A stretch of DNA of 64,000 nucleotides from Lepidonotus clava (taxonomy: Eukaryota > Annelida > Polychaeta > Phyllodocida > Polynoidae). Of the stretch, positions 1 to 12,876 are shown piece by piece (the first letter of the stretch is position 1; every line of letters starts with the position of its first letter). Location of the stretch: positions 31,183,659-31,247,658 of the forward strand of contig OW387140.1 in assembly GCA_936440205.1 (NCBI GenBank). The letters are read 5' to 3'. Made by a program: the position numbers and the translations under genes. Under the pieces are notes generated by a model, which saw only the letters and a program-made list of their open reading frames with translations, was not told where the DNA came from and did not search any database.

Positions 1-420
1 AAAAAAGATACGTGGCAGATTCGTGAACGAAATGTCCATATAAAAACATGTATAAAGTATAAATATTGATATAAAATTCTTCACAAATTGTAATTTAATC
101 AGAAAGTATTCAACCCCCAAAAAATGTCATGAATCTAAAATTTGGTGTATTTTCCCGAAATCCAAATTTTTGAATCATGGGCATAAAATTCGTAAAACCT
201 TTCTGGTCGCCATACCAGGGTTGCTTTAGTGATGTTTTATGAGTGGAATCATGTCATGGTGACATGTTATGTTTTCAACTACTTTTGACCTGTGATGTCA
301 ATGCGTGTGACAGGAGTGGTCATTGGGAGGAATAGCCCATAGAGGGGTCACTCTTAAGGCAGTTTCACCAGTGGATTCTTTAGCTGTATTTAGACAGGTT
401 GGGGCTATGACGGGAAAAAT

Positions 421-608
421 GGGATGTCCCGTTTTTTCAGGACACAACCCTTTAAATCATTTTAAAACATTCCATTATTCTTTTTTCAATTTCAAAATAT
501 GACCCTATGTGACAAACAATTATTTGGTTAAATTGAAATTAAATTCCATCATTACAATAACAGTTTTAATGCTTTTTGAAGGTAAGCCTGAAAAAAACAG
601 GACATCCT
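421..608. repeat. Inverted-repeat pair, possible small MITE
   Basis: The sequence GGATGTCCCGTTTTTTCAGG (422-441) is repeated in inverted form at 586-607 with two or three changes, about 145 bp apart. The word AAAAATGG flanks both sides (415-422 and 611-618), which could be an 8-bp target duplication, although the two repeat ends are not aligned with it. The family is unknown. Confidence 0.35.
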
Positions 609-1112
609 GTAAAAATGGATCACACAACTGTCCTGTTATTTAAGGATGGGCTGTTTTCTCGGTATGTTTTTTGTAACTTTTAAAAAATAAAAATCAATAG
701 AAAAAAAATGCAACGATAGAATGTGAAAATGCAACAATCATTTTGATGCAAAAGATGTGTTCTTTTATTACAAATCATTTTTGAATTTAGCAACTTCTTC
801 ATTTTCTGAGCATTTTTATTTATGTAAAATATTAATAGTGAAATTCTTTTTTACAAAATTGTCAAAATAGTAAGTGTTATGTAATTCATGTAAAATGCAG
901 AATTTCACAATTTTTGTATCTGGAATATGTAGAAGTATTATATGTGACAGTCTATGGGATTTCCAGCCTTATGGAAATACATATTCATGGCTCTAGAGCC
1001 TTTATTTAGCTTAGAAATCATAAAAATCATAAAAATAAGCTAAATTTGTGCTATAAATGAAATTTTCCATAGTTTTCATTAATCATGAAAAATTGGGATT
1101 TTTTTGCATTCC

Positions 1113-1126
1113 GTTGCCATGGTAAC
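1113..1126 (+). promoter_or_regulatory. RFX X-box palindrome GTTGCCATGGTAAC
   Basis: Exact match to the canonical imperfect palindrome bound by RFX factors. A one-mismatch copy (GTTTCCATGGTAAC) lies 67 bp on at 1180-1193. Exact 14-mers recur at 1853, 52477 and 60652. Confidence 0.4.
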
Positions 1127-1852
1127 CGGAATGTTGATAGAAGGCCAAACTTGCCGATAACGCTGATATGCAAATGAGGGTTTCCATGGTAACTATAGAA
1201 CAAAATTAAGTTTCCAAAATTTGAAATTCTGAATTAAGGAACTGCTTGGCTACATTCTGCAAAAAAACAGATTGTGAATATCTTAAATAGAATGGAAATG
1301 GCAGTATGTTTAATGACAGGGTGACATGGGCATTTCTTAAAATCTACAGGGCCACATGGGCACTCCTTAGAGTCGGTAGGGCGACTTTAGGAACTCCCCC
1401 CCCTCCCCATCCACACCCCTAATTGTAAACGTTAGCAGGTTAGCGGGTTTTCATCAAGAGGTGATGAAATCCCAGTGACGATTAAAGGTAATAAGGTAAA
1501 GTAATCTTAAGGCAATACAGATTTTTTTAAATGTGGCCAGTAATGGAAATACGTCACCCAGTGATGGAAATAGGCCTACGTCTACCCGACGAGAGAAAAG
1601 TTTATCGCCCTGTTGGGATACACTAGGCGACCATCGCACTGGCGATAATTTTCCGCGAAAAAAGGTATTCACCCAGGATGCTAGCATATTTCAAGCTGAT
1701 AACAAGCTGATAACAAACCATCTCTGTGGTTTTGGAGTGAAAAGTTTTGCAGGTTTGACATTTTTCGTCTCTTAAATTGCCTTCTTTCTTCATCACCACC
1801 ATGCTTCATTGCCCAATAACATTAATTATGGTCAATTCTGAGGATATTTTCA

Positions 1853-1866
1853 GTTACCATGGCAAC
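1853..1866 (-). promoter_or_regulatory. RFX X-box palindrome, opposite orientation
   Basis: GTTACCATGGCAAC on the plus strand is the reverse complement of the 14-mer at 1113. A one-mismatch relative (GTTGCCATGGAAAC) is at 2017-2030. Confidence 0.4.
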
Positions 1867-3498
1867 CAAGTAACTAAGACAACCAATTTCATTCCATCAT
1901 CTGATAGAGCTAATGGAATGTGTCAATTTGACACCTCACTGGTGTTTCTACCTTGCATATCAGGAAAGATATGACCTAAAGAAGGTTAATTTCAGAATAG
2001 CCTAATTTTGTTGACGGTTGCCATGGAAACCAGCTGTACCTTCCACATCTGCAGATGAATTTTTGAGAACATTGGCTTCTGTGAAAGAGCAACTCCTGTA
2101 CTACAAGAAAAGTGAAACAAAATGTAGTAGGAAAAAATGGTAACTTCTTAGACATTTTAGCTGCCAGTGTGTTATGGCCCATTAGTGGAGACAAGTCTTT
2201 AAGATTTCAATAGTTATCCAGTAACGACATGTTTCTACTGGACAAGTTTTGATTAGTGTGACAAGTGTCTTACACATAAGGGGTCCAACCGGGCCAATTT
2301 TTCGAGAGAAATTGGCCCCATACCTATTGGACTGATAGCAGATATACAATGCTCGCCTAATATTTGCAGCGAATCAGATCAAACATGTATATTTCACTGC
2401 TGCATACTGATGGGTGATTGGAAAAAAGCACAAGACAGGCTAAGGTGCAAATGACTCACATGGTTAGTGGGCTAATATTTGCAGATTAAATGTAAAAAGG
2501 ACGAGTATTTGGCAGCTTATCATTCATCTCTTACTATTCTGTGGTCTGGTGTTTGTGATTTGATTATGTTTTTTTCCAATATTATATAATTAACATTCCA
2601 ATCTGGTACACCTAATACATGTTCTCTCCGCACCGGAGTCTGTCTCACGAATATATTTGTCTATGGCTGCATCAGAAAGGTATATTGAGGTATACAATAA
2701 TAGTGTGTATCAGAGAACACTGTGATAAGATTATTAACATGTCATATTTTCTATGATAGCGTATCAGAACGTCTGGTTTGGTGTCATTGACTCTGTTAGT
2801 AATGTTGTGAGTTGCCGATAACGTAATCCTGTATAGCAAATAGCTGTGTTGTGTTTATGTGTATGTATAATTATGTGTGTGTGCATGTAAGTGGATGTGT
2901 GTATGTGTGTGTGTGTTTGTGACACAGTGTCCTATATTCCCAATATAAGCTGTTTGTATGAATATACAATGAATGTATGGATGCATGTACTCTCTAGTTT
3001 TCCATTGTAAGCAGTGGCCACTGCAACAATACACTGTTATTCATGTTTTAATTACTCAATGATATTCTCAGCTTGTCTGATAGGTATAAGTTTATAGTCA
3101 AATAATGCCCATAAAATGCTACTTCAAAAATAGTCGAGGAAGCACTTAGATTACAAAGAGAATTGTACTTGGCGACGATGGGAATATTCTGTACTAATAA
3201 GTTATTGGCCTAATTTCACCTTCTGTGCAGATCAGAATTAACCTTCACTGATTCCCCACAAGCCCACCAGATGTCACTTCACTACAGCCTGTTTGATATT
3301 GCGGTGGACATATCACGCTCTGACATTAATACTGACGAATATTGTTAAAGCTTCTAACCTGATAATATTTTGTTTATAGCAAATCAAAACTTTGAAATAA
3401 CACGTGTGCTGATTTGTATAACCAAAATAATATCAACAATTTTCATTATTTACATCGAGAGTTGGAGTAACTTGATCAATATGTGTTATTGATGTTAA

Positions 3499-3865
3499 AG
3501 GGAGCCAAAAGCAACAATGTATCAAAATATGACAAAATTTTGCAAACTCAAATAACTATGAAAATACATTCCAATAGTCTAACTTTAGCCATTGGTACAG
3601 TATAAATCATGATAACTATCTATAACTGTATGTGAATTTCATAAAACTCATGTCATTTATGCCTGAAGACAGCAATGTTTGTAAACAAACCAATTTTGGT
3701 GGGTCGCCGAAATTGACCACGGACAAGTTTAAATGTATTTTGATGTAGTTAAAGTCTTTATTGCCAGTCTGTATTTTACCACAGGCCTATGTTATGGGCA
3801 TGGAGTATATTTCAATAGTTAATAGAATTTGCAAAATTTTGACCAAACATTGCTTTTGGCTCCTT
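3499..3865. mobile_element. Non-autonomous DNA transposon (MITE-like) with TTAA target duplication
   Basis: The left end AAGGGAGCCAAAAGCAA and the right end, read in reverse complement as AAGGAGCCAAAAGCAA, form terminal inverted repeats. The pairing continues, with gaps, to a shared CAAAATTTTGCAAA, so each arm is about 40-50 bp. TTAA stands immediately outside both ends (3495-3498 and 3866-3869), a target site typical of piggyBac-type transposases. The 367-bp body has no open frame, so it depends on a transposase elsewhere. The TIR start is not the usual CCC of piggyBac, so the family is open. Confidence 0.6.
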
Positions 3866-6162
3866 TTAAACTTGAACATAGTGTCCCATAGGCCCAAGAG
3901 AATTCTTCTTTAGATCAACAACGCCATGTTTCCTGTGTTCTACTTCTTTTTCAAATTAATTTTTATTCATGTGTTCTAAATGCTATAATTGTACTTTTGG
4001 GAATCGTTTGGTAGAAATGTTGCCTTTGATATGTCCAAACCAGGCGTAATAACATCACCACCAGTGTGAGTCGATATCCGCAACATGTAATTTCTTCCAC
4101 TGAAAGTACCACGCAGAATCGTTGATGTATGTAGAATATGAAATATATCAGGTACATTAAATGGCATCTTGCCTCTGTTAACTCGTTGGAAACTGCTAAC
4201 CGTGTTTCACATGGCTGTGGTTGTTATCTTCAGTATGGTATCAACCCATGCCTATGCTTAGTAAAGGACAAAGAGGGTTTGCATAGGTTCCAACATTAAA
4301 AATAGAACACCAGTTATGATCTTGTTTCAAGTCATGTTCAAGTCAGTCTTAAACGTTTGTAAAATGTCTGTAAACTATTATTGAGTTGGTAATTCATTGA
4401 TCAAAGAAAGGAATTGGATTTTGGTTACCATTTTATATAAAAGTCTATGATATAATCAAAAGATACATTTTTATTTGCCTTCTTGAATGTCATTGATGTA
4501 ATTATTACTGTAAATGATGTCTAGTTTACTTCCATTCCTGACCTCAAGCACCCATACAACCCCCTATGAACTGCTATATTTTTGCAACCACACTACGGTG
4601 AATTCTTCTTGGCCGTCATAATTATATTGAAAGTTGTGGTGCTTTTTTATGTTGCTGTATTGTTTTGTAAAAACGCTGAAATAGGTGCACTGGGACACCT
4701 GTGACTTGTTACAAAAATAAGATTTAAAAAAGAAATAACTAGTGGAAATTGTAGATTGTATATATTTTGTTACAATATCGTGCTGTTTGAATAAAGATAC
4801 CATGTAAAAACATGTGAATTGTTCTAAATCTAAAAGACGAAATCTACCAATGCAGTATATACACACAGTTAACTCCTTCCAGAAACTTACTCAATTCAAC
4901 TGAGATCAATTTCGCAACCATCTTTAACAGCTGAGGTAAATAGTACCGCCATTCGATTCGCGAATTATTTTATATGTATATTTATGGTTTATTTAACTGC
5001 TTCATGTGAGTACATGTTCTTCCAGTAGTCGGTGATGCAATGATGTATGAAAGGATGAACAATGAATTAACAATTGTATGACATATATTCTAATAATTAT
5101 ATTATGTCACTTATATGTCACTTTTATATTGATTTATTGGACTGATAATTAATGAATAACAGCCACCCTCCCATGACCTTAAATATATATATGTTAGCGA
5201 AGCTGTGATTCTCCACTTCATACTTAAATGATGATGCACTGCTGGTACTAGGTAAGAAATAGCAGATGAGGTGCCAAAGGGCACAGAATGAATACCGTAA
5301 CTATTGAGGTAGCTAAAGCATCCATTTTAGGGGGGAAAGTACAATTGGGGGGTCACATCTGGATAAAAGCCAACAAATTCCGGTGCAACGAAAGGAAAAA
5401 TACACACCTTCACCACAGAGTGGATTATGTAGGTATTTCCTTTTTATTACCTGTAAGCCGACTTCGACCTAAGAACCGATGAAAAAAAGAAATAAAAAGA
5501 TATATTAACAGGTAAAAAAGAATAAAATGAAATAAAAAGGTCGGGTAAGGGGAGGGGGTAGGACTCTCTGACCTCCCCCCTCCGGACAGCTGATATTGTG
5601 TTTATGAAATACCTTTGTGAAGATATGATACATCAATATCGTTAGCAGTAATATTATTGATAAAAGTATTCCATGGATGAGCTTTCATTATTTACGTGGG
5701 ACTTATTCATAGGTTCTTCCTTCCTAGACTTATTCACATTTACATAAGAACGTCAGAAAACGTCAGCTTTTCCGGGCGGCTATGACTGGGTTGGGGTCTA
5801 AGCAATGGTGGTCTAATGAAGCTATGATATTTTTTGGTCTAAAGCGGCTGTGGATAGTGCAACTAACTAGGTGGCAGTGTTGATCAATTACCAATGAACA
5901 AACGCTATTTCAGTGCCGCCACCTATTAGATAATATTTTCACTGAATGTTCCTCTCATGTTGAATTATTATGGTTATCTCCCTTTCTTAAAAAGTGCAAT
6001 CTCCCTTTCTTAAAAAAAAGAATTATAAATAATTCAATTCCCGTATATATTAACCATTTCATTCAGCATACCTAAATAATGCTAAGAAGCATAATGGGTT
6101 GAGGCTTCAATGTAAGATGTTTTCATGCACCAGACTCATGATTTCAGAGTTATGTGATAAAC

Positions 6163-6182
6163 ATATATATATATATATATAC

Positions 6183-6233
<51 letters not shown>

Positions 6234-6234
6234 T
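6163..6234. repeat. Compound (TA)n / (GATA)n microsatellite
   Basis: About nine TA units followed by about twelve GATA units. A typical length-polymorphic simple repeat, with no sign of function. Confidence 0.95.
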
Positions 6235-6378
6235 TATGTGCAGGCAATAAATGACATTACTTTCAATGGCTCATGGTGTCAATTTCGCAACAATAAAACT
6301 ACTTAACTATAAATCATTGCAGCAAATAGCGATCAATGAACATTATCTAGTTTTTCCAAGATTTTGAACTTTGATAGA

Positions 6379-6455
6379 ATCAAGTATTGATAGAATTTCT
6401 CTGCACTTCTCCACAAGGGATGGAGAAGTGTAGAGAAATTCTATCAATACTTGAT
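6379..6455. repeat. Near-perfect hairpin, 35-bp arms, 7-base loop
   Basis: The left arm (6379-6413) starts ATCAAGTATTGATAG and ends CTTCTCCA; the right arm (6421-6455) is its reverse complement with one mismatch. The seven-base spacer is CAAGGGA. Such tight pairing implies recent origin (inverted duplication or foldback element) or selection on a structured RNA. It lies beyond the predicted RREB1 poly(A) site. The stem is more perfect than usual for an animal microRNA precursor. Confidence 0.75.
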
Positions 6456-7014
6456 TTTTTATAGAGCTGTGGTTACTGGCATATTACAAGGTCATGTGTC
6501 AATCAAAGTAGAAGTCAGTGATGACATCTCCAAACTCGCACTATTCCTTCTTTGTATTTTTTGTTGTTGAAATAATTATCATTTAATGACCATGGAATAT
6601 CAGATGAACTATAATGTTAGGTTCATTTTGCATCAGTTTCTGCATTCTAGAAGTTATAGATAATGAACATGAGAAAATATGCAAAGTGTGGAACATCAGA
6701 TTTATTGCCTTAAAAGCTACAGAAATGGTTGAACTTTAGTTGAGAAGAAAATCCACGTTTTCAATTAATAGTAAGGTCCAATAAGGTTTCGGTTGTATCT
6801 ACTTAGTGTTAAGGACAAATGCTCAAAGTTAATAAACCAATGCAGTCAATAGATTTAGGTTCATGAGGGACCACATTATAATACCTGGGCGTTATCTTGT
6901 CAACCAGTACTTACTGGAAAATATCATCTCAAAAGTGGGTCTCACGATTGGCTTGTCTTTGGTTTTCAAAAATAGTAATCCATAAATAAGTTAGTTTTAG
7001 CAGATACAGCATAT

Positions 7015-7020
7015 TTTATT
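7015..7020 (-). terminator. Candidate polyadenylation signal AATAAA
   Basis: AATAAA on the minus strand about 1.96 kb after the RREB1 stop codon. It is the first canonical hexamer seen in that direction; a second lies at 6701-6706. In A+T-rich DNA such hexamers are also common by chance. Confidence 0.3.
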
Positions 7021-8166
7021 TTCCTCATGTCGAGAGTCAATCTCATCAAAGAGTTACATGTAAGTTTCTTGAAAAGCTATAATGATAACAACTAATGACA
7101 AGTTTCACAACATAATATTCAACATTTATAGCTCCCATTCAGTATACCCAACAGCCTAGGAGCCTAGGACTATCAAGAATATCAATATTGATAAAGTCAT
7201 TTCCATTTAAAATGTAATTCATAAGGCTGCAAATTGTGTAAGCATAATCTCAATGGATTGAAAATTCTAATAGCTAAGACAACATCAATTTAAACAAAAT
7301 TGAATATTTGACATTCTAGTCTACAAAATAAACACTGGCCATAAACTGGACCAAGTACCTTGTTCTACCACTTTTGATTGGCGTCGGACATTTGATTGTC
7401 CAAACTTTAAGTACTAATCGCAAGAAATAGGTGAACAAAACACCATTTAAGTACATGTTTAACATTAAGTACATTTCACAAAAATAAATCACGAAGTTAC
7501 TATTCAATTGATTCACTGTAAAGGTAATTCTCCCTGCTTGCATGAGTTGCCCAATTGAGAAAGTGATACCACATTGCATAAAGGAAAGTACAATGCTCAA
7601 AGCTATTCAATGGGACTAGCGGACTTCCCGATAATGCTTTTCCCCATAAAGTTCTGAAATATAGTTAGTTAGCCTATACTTCTAAGCAATATGTTTAAAG
7701 TAACCCAGATTAATATAAGTACAAAACAGTCAAATGGTCATCAACAAAACTGGCCTCCAATTTGACAAAATAAGACAACATAATAGTCTACAGGAGATAT
7801 TTGCACCGAAAATACAATTTCGTTCCCTAATTCAACCTGTTTAGATTGATATAATGACAAGATGAATCGCAATATCTATCTTATTTCAGTCAGAATAACT
7901 CCCTGGATATCCCGCACATAATATAATGACATTCTAAGGTTCTACGTGCATATTTGTACAGTGAAAAAGTAAATAATAAATTATACCTCTATAAATAAAT
8001 CAAATACATCGAAGTGATGGCTGTCCTAAGAAATAATATGTACATTGACATAGTTTTGTCAAAATAGGGTGTAAGTTTGTGTCCACAGGGAAAAGGTCAT
8101 TCTTGAGGCAGATGACACTTTTACAAAATGATAATCAAATAATAAAAGATAATGGAATAACGCACA

Positions 8167-8189
8167 TATTTACAGGCAATATATATACA
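8167..8189 (-). promoter_or_regulatory. Pair of Pumilio-type response elements
   Basis: On the minus strand TGTATATA (8182-8189) and TGTAAATA (8167-8174) both fit the PUF consensus TGTANATA and lie seven bases apart, about 800 nt past the stop codon. Paired elements in a 3' UTR are typical of PUF-controlled maternal and developmental mRNAs. Function is inferred. Confidence 0.35.
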
Positions 8190-8981
8190 TCATGATGATA
8201 AGCTTCTCCCTAATTAATTCGAAATACCATTTTGAATCATATTTCAATGTTGAAAATGAATGTTCTTGTCAGTAATCGGGACTAGAACATATGGCAAAAT
8301 TCATTTTAAAAAGAATTGAAATCCTACACTTCTCAGACCAGCCGTTCACATGTAAAGTATCACAATATGCTTTGTTTGTCAATACAAAGAAATCTGGAAG
8401 TGTTGCGTTCCTCATGGAATGATAAATTACATGATCAGCTATACGTCACATTACATAAATGACTCTTCATAACACCTACATAATTGTAAGTTCATCGAGA
8501 GATGACTAACACACCAGTTTACTCTCTAGTCCTATTACAGGGTAATTTTTTACTTCGTAAGTTGACATATTTGATTTTATATAGCAGATAAAACTGCGAA
8601 AATTGCAATAAATATAAAAATAATTAAAGTAAATAACAATAATGCTAGATCATTTTCAATTACGAGATCTTTCAAATGTCATGTTGACATCGGGCCCATG
8701 TGAAATACATCTACATGTCAAGAATGATCGGTAAGGCCTTTCTGATCAGAAAGGAATACATGACGGATGGAATGCATTACAAATAATTATAACAAATAAA
8801 CTGTCTCTCCTGGCCATACGTCCTTTGGGAATCCCGACCATGTTCACCATGTGGGATATTCATGTGTTTGACACATATAAGCAGTCTTTGTGCACATCAA
8901 CAGCCATGAGGGCCTTCTATTATTCCTATGCTTTAATAGCATAAATGTTCACATTGTTTTCTCATTGCTTGAGCTTCTCTT

Positions 8982-9155
8982 TCACTGTTGTACCCCCAAT
9001 ACTCGAGCGGCGGTGTCCGCTGAGGCTGAGTTGAGCATCTCGTCGATGGTGGCATCTTCCACCCCAAGCATACTGTGGAGTAAATCGGAGCCAAACTTGG
9101 CCGACAAGCTCACTGAATCCCCCTCACTGGTCATTTTGGCGATAGCCTCTCGTCT
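8982..9155 (-). CDS. RREB1: RREB1 last coding exon, C-terminal tail with stop
   Basis: Residues 1872-1928 plus TGA at 8982-8984. Acceptor CTTACAG|AGACGA in phase 0. The tail begins RREAIAKM and has two short amphipathic-looking helices (around LLHSMLGV and IDEMLN) before ending RVLGVQQ. It has no finger. I do not recognise it in vertebrate RREB1, whose C-terminus is different, so it may be an invertebrate feature. The open frame and matching phase make it a secure exon. Confidence 0.9.
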   Translation of the reverse strand, partial: RREAIAKMTSEGDSVSLSAKFGSDLLHSMLGVEDATIDEMLNSASADTAARVLGVQQ

Positions 9156-12100
9156 CTGTAAGCAGTAAAGACAATGGGTTAGTCTCATATATACATCATG
9201 TTCCTTCATTTAAAAAAAGATAATGGAAATTGTCTTACAATAAGTTGTACTTAGAATATATTTCTGCATGTGATTGGAATTAAACACACCAAGAGTGTTT
9301 CTTCTGAACAACTTCTGAGCAATTAAGAGATTGCTTTTGGAATCTATAAAACGCGTCTATAATCCCTTTCTTATTGGGCCAATAATGAAATCCCCTTACT
9401 AGCAGAGGTAACCAAACGATCTCCAATGGAATTTACGACAGAAATTGGGACTAGTAACAATTAGAGCAATTGACAAAATTTAGCCTATACTTAAACACTA
9501 GCAGAGATACGCACCTTCTGGCTATTGAAGAAGGCCTGCGCCTGCTCGGTAAACTCGGGGCCGTGGCCCATCTCGTCGTCACTGGCGCTGAGGGAGGCGG
9601 CACCCCCCGCATCAGTGTGCTTCCGACGATGTCTCATCATCGAGTGTTTCAGGGTGAACCGCTTCTGGCAGAGGTCACACTCAAAGGGACGTTCTCCTGT
9701 AAGGGGAAGCAATGGTAGATATGTTGGGTTAGGAATTGGGATTAATGAATGGTGATCGAGTTTTTGTTTTACCTTTCCAATTGGTAATCTGTATTGCTAT
9801 GTACCATTAAGAAGAAGTCAATGTCATTATCCAATAGACAGGCCTAGATGGTTTTACTTCTAAAAGGCGAAAAGGGACTTTTGAAAATGTAGATGATATT
9901 GCTTGAGGGACAAAAGAGCAAATCCTTAAACCTTTAAATCACACCCTATTGGAACAATACATGGCATAAGATATCCTCCCATAACCAATAGACACCAAAA
10001 TGATATGACATCATATAGAAATTCTACATCATTTGTGATGTGAGCAGCTCACTTACCAGTATGGGAGCGCATGTGGCGGCGCAGGTCCTGCAGCGACCAG
10101 AACCTCTTGGGGCAGAGCGAGCAGTAGACCTTTCTCTGGGCGTAGTCCGACTCAGGCTTCATGTCCTCAGCCAGCTGCACCTTGTACTTAGCCAGCTCCG
10201 CCTCTGTCAACTTCTTCCCATACCCGGCATTGCCAATAAAGTTCTGCTCCACGATCCGGTTCATACAATCAGCGAACTCGGACACATCGCCAATTTGGTT
10301 CTTCTCGCACAGCACCGACCAATCAGCGGCGTGCTTTTGGGTCATGTGATCGAGGCATTGGATCCGGTGGTCGAATGAGGCGTCACAGAGGTAGCATTTG
10401 AAGGCCAGGTCGATATTGTGCTCTTTGAGGTGGCGCAGGAGGCCTTTTCGGGAGCCAAAGTCTTCGTCGCACTTCCAACATTCGGTGATTTTGTCCACGT
10501 TATAGTTGTCCCTCTCTGGGTTGATTTGCTGGTGGCGCTCGGGTGTGCCTGGAGAGGCTGGGGTGGTGCTGGTGGTGGTGATTGAAGTGGTGGGTGGTGC
10601 TGGGGTGGTGGATGGGGCGGGGGATAGAGATCTCGGCGTTGGCGTGGATGAACGAGAGTTGCTCACTATTAAAGAGGACGTCACGTGGTCCATCAACTTG
10701 TGGCCCAGACCGTCCTGAATGCCATCTTTACTGTCCTCGTCCTCATCCTAAAAATAAGGAAAGGATTATAAGTTTAAGTTATATTTCATCAAATTTGGGA
10801 AACTGCAGTGAATGACAATATACCTTCATTGCATTTGATAACCCCAGAAGCAATAAGGGATAGGCACAGGCCTATTGCTCGTAGGCAATATATTATGCTA
10901 AGGATTATCTTCATCCACAGCGGTTGCATAGTTATTCATCTGACAGAGTTTCTCATTATTTCATATTTCAATTAATGCAAAATATATCCAAAGTGTTGTG
11001 TCTGATAATAACCATCCTTCTGCACTGACCTGACTATTCTAGATTGCAAAAGGCACCAATTACATATACTACTAAGCCTTCAGTAATATCTCATTTAATA
11101 TACTACTTACACTAAATCCTAAACATGTTATGCCTAAACTTACCCCAAACTCGAGCCTCTTAGCCTTGCTGGCCTCGGCGGCCTGTCTGTTCTCGTTGCA
11201 CTCCGTGCTATAGGTGTCGGTGGTGTTGTTATTGGCGTCTCCCTCCTCCAGTAGGTGTTCGGGTACAGGGTGCTCCGGATGCTTCTCAGTGTAGTGCTTC
11301 GTCAAGTTACCTGGATGAGGAATAATCAATGTTGTTAATCTCATGTTGATTTTGGTAAAATGACCGCAGGCATCTATTGTGTGCTAAAAAATTTGGCAAA
11401 TACTTGCATATTGTCTTGTATTCATTTAATGTGTATCCTTAATGACATATAAGAAGTTATAAACATTTATTGCAGAAAACTGTAATATTTATGGAGTAAG
11501 TGGTTAAAAGAAGAAGACAATTTGATTTCCCACAATACTGTTATTTCTTTTCCAATTAAACTTCAACAATAGCCTACTTTACCAAATAAAATGTCAACAA
11601 TGCCCCCAACTTCCAGTTGATCCCACATACACGGTATACCTATATTATTGAGTAATTCTAAACCTACCTCCAGTGGAGAAGGAGCTGAAGACGCAGAGGT
11701 GGCACTTAAAGGGTCGGTCCATCATCTGACGGGTGGCAGGGTCCAACACGTTCAACCCGTGTTTACGGACCAAGTGACGTTCACGGTTCGATTTGGTGGA
11801 GAACATCACAGGGCACTGAGGGCATTTGAAGGGCTTTTGACCTGTAAGGGGTAAAAAAGCAATCTTGAAATACCAGTGGGTTATAGATGTGTTGTCTATT
11901 TAAAGATTTAATAGTTTTAGTCCGTTAGCGGAGGCATACTTGTTTATTAAATATTTGTGAACATATATGGATGATAGCAATTCTTGAGTTAACAATAAAC
12001 ATGACGATTAAATCTTTGTTAACCAATTTTACTATATTGGACTGATTGACAAAAATGCATTAATATTGAGATTGGTCTTTTTTTCATTTTAGTTATAAAA

Positions 12101-12839
12101 CTTACCAGTATGAGTAAGAATGTGCCTGTTGAGAGAGCTTATCCAAGGGAAAGCTCTGGGGCAGTAGGGGCACATCAACTTGTGAGGGGAATCAGCATAC
12201 GAGTTGCGCTTCTTCTTGGCCGGCGACCCGGACCCGTCCTCTCCAGTACCACTTCCCCTCTCAGCACTCTTCGGATTACGGATTTTGATAATGGGCAGTT
12301 TCTCCGTCGTTTGTCGGATGATCTCCTCCGGGGAAAGCTGATGCTGGGTGAGGACGACGTCACTGTCGGCCCCGTCACTCTCCAGGTCTTCCTGGTCCTC
12401 CCGGCCGGCCCGGCTGTTGCTGCTGGAGTGGTTGCTGCTGTCCTCCTGGGTGGCCTCCTCCTGGTAGCGGGCGAAGGGGGAGGGTTGGTTGGGGGTGGGT
12501 TCGGAGGCCGACTCGTCCGAGGTGGTGGCGGCGGCGTTGAAGAAGCTGCGGAAGTGGTTGGGGTTGGTGGCGTCCAGGATTTTGGTGACGGAGGAGAGGT
12601 CGCAGTTGGAATCGTCCGACCCTGGAGAAAATATGGGTAATTGATATTTTTTCAAAACGGTAGGAATGAAATCAATGTCAAAAGTAGTTTCTTTTTGGTC
12701 GATTATACTTAATGAATATGTTATTGTCATACAAAAAGCTTAAATGTTGGGCTGTATTAATTTTGTAGTTTGGTATGATATTTCAGCAAACTTTCGAGGT
12801 GTACACTGAGAGCAAATAAAAACAAATAAAACATATAGA

Positions 12840-12876
<37 letters not shown>

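Larger units (their letters stand above)
1..2480. other. Non-coding block rich in inverted repeats and X-box palindromes
   Basis: No reading frame here looks coding. The block has an inverted-repeat pair (421-440 with 586-607), an imperfect hairpin around 968-1075, two imperfect 30-bp direct copies (1318-1377), two exact and two near copies of the palindrome GTTGCCATGGTAAC, and a short hairpin with arms starting GGGCCAATTT (2292-2319). This mixture suggests decayed small DNA transposons and/or regulatory DNA. Confidence 0.5.
2481..6990. other. Non-coding interval downstream of RREB1
   Basis: No open frame over about 100 codons and none resembling a known protein. It contains a TTAA-flanked element (3499-3865), a compound microsatellite (6163-6234) and a near-perfect hairpin (6379-6455); the rest is A+T-rich DNA with nothing I can name. 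Confidence 0.6.
7015..8981 (-). other. Probable RREB1 3' untranslated region
   Basis: The A+T-rich DNA after the TGA has no credible open frame. Reading the minus strand away from the stop, the first canonical AATAAA hexamer I find is at 7015-7020, with another at 6701-6706, so a 3' UTR near 2 kb is plausible. Two Pumilio-type elements inside it support the UTR reading. The true cleavage site cannot be fixed from sequence alone. Confidence 0.4.

Noticed and set aside
10040-10378. 112-codon plus-strand frame opposite exon 14
   Set aside because: Antisense of fingers 19-20; no domain and no splice context.
12110-12640. 176-codon plus-strand frame opposite RREB1 exon 11
   Set aside because: Shadow of the G+C-rich coding exon on the other strand; the Gly/Val-rich product is an antisense artefact.
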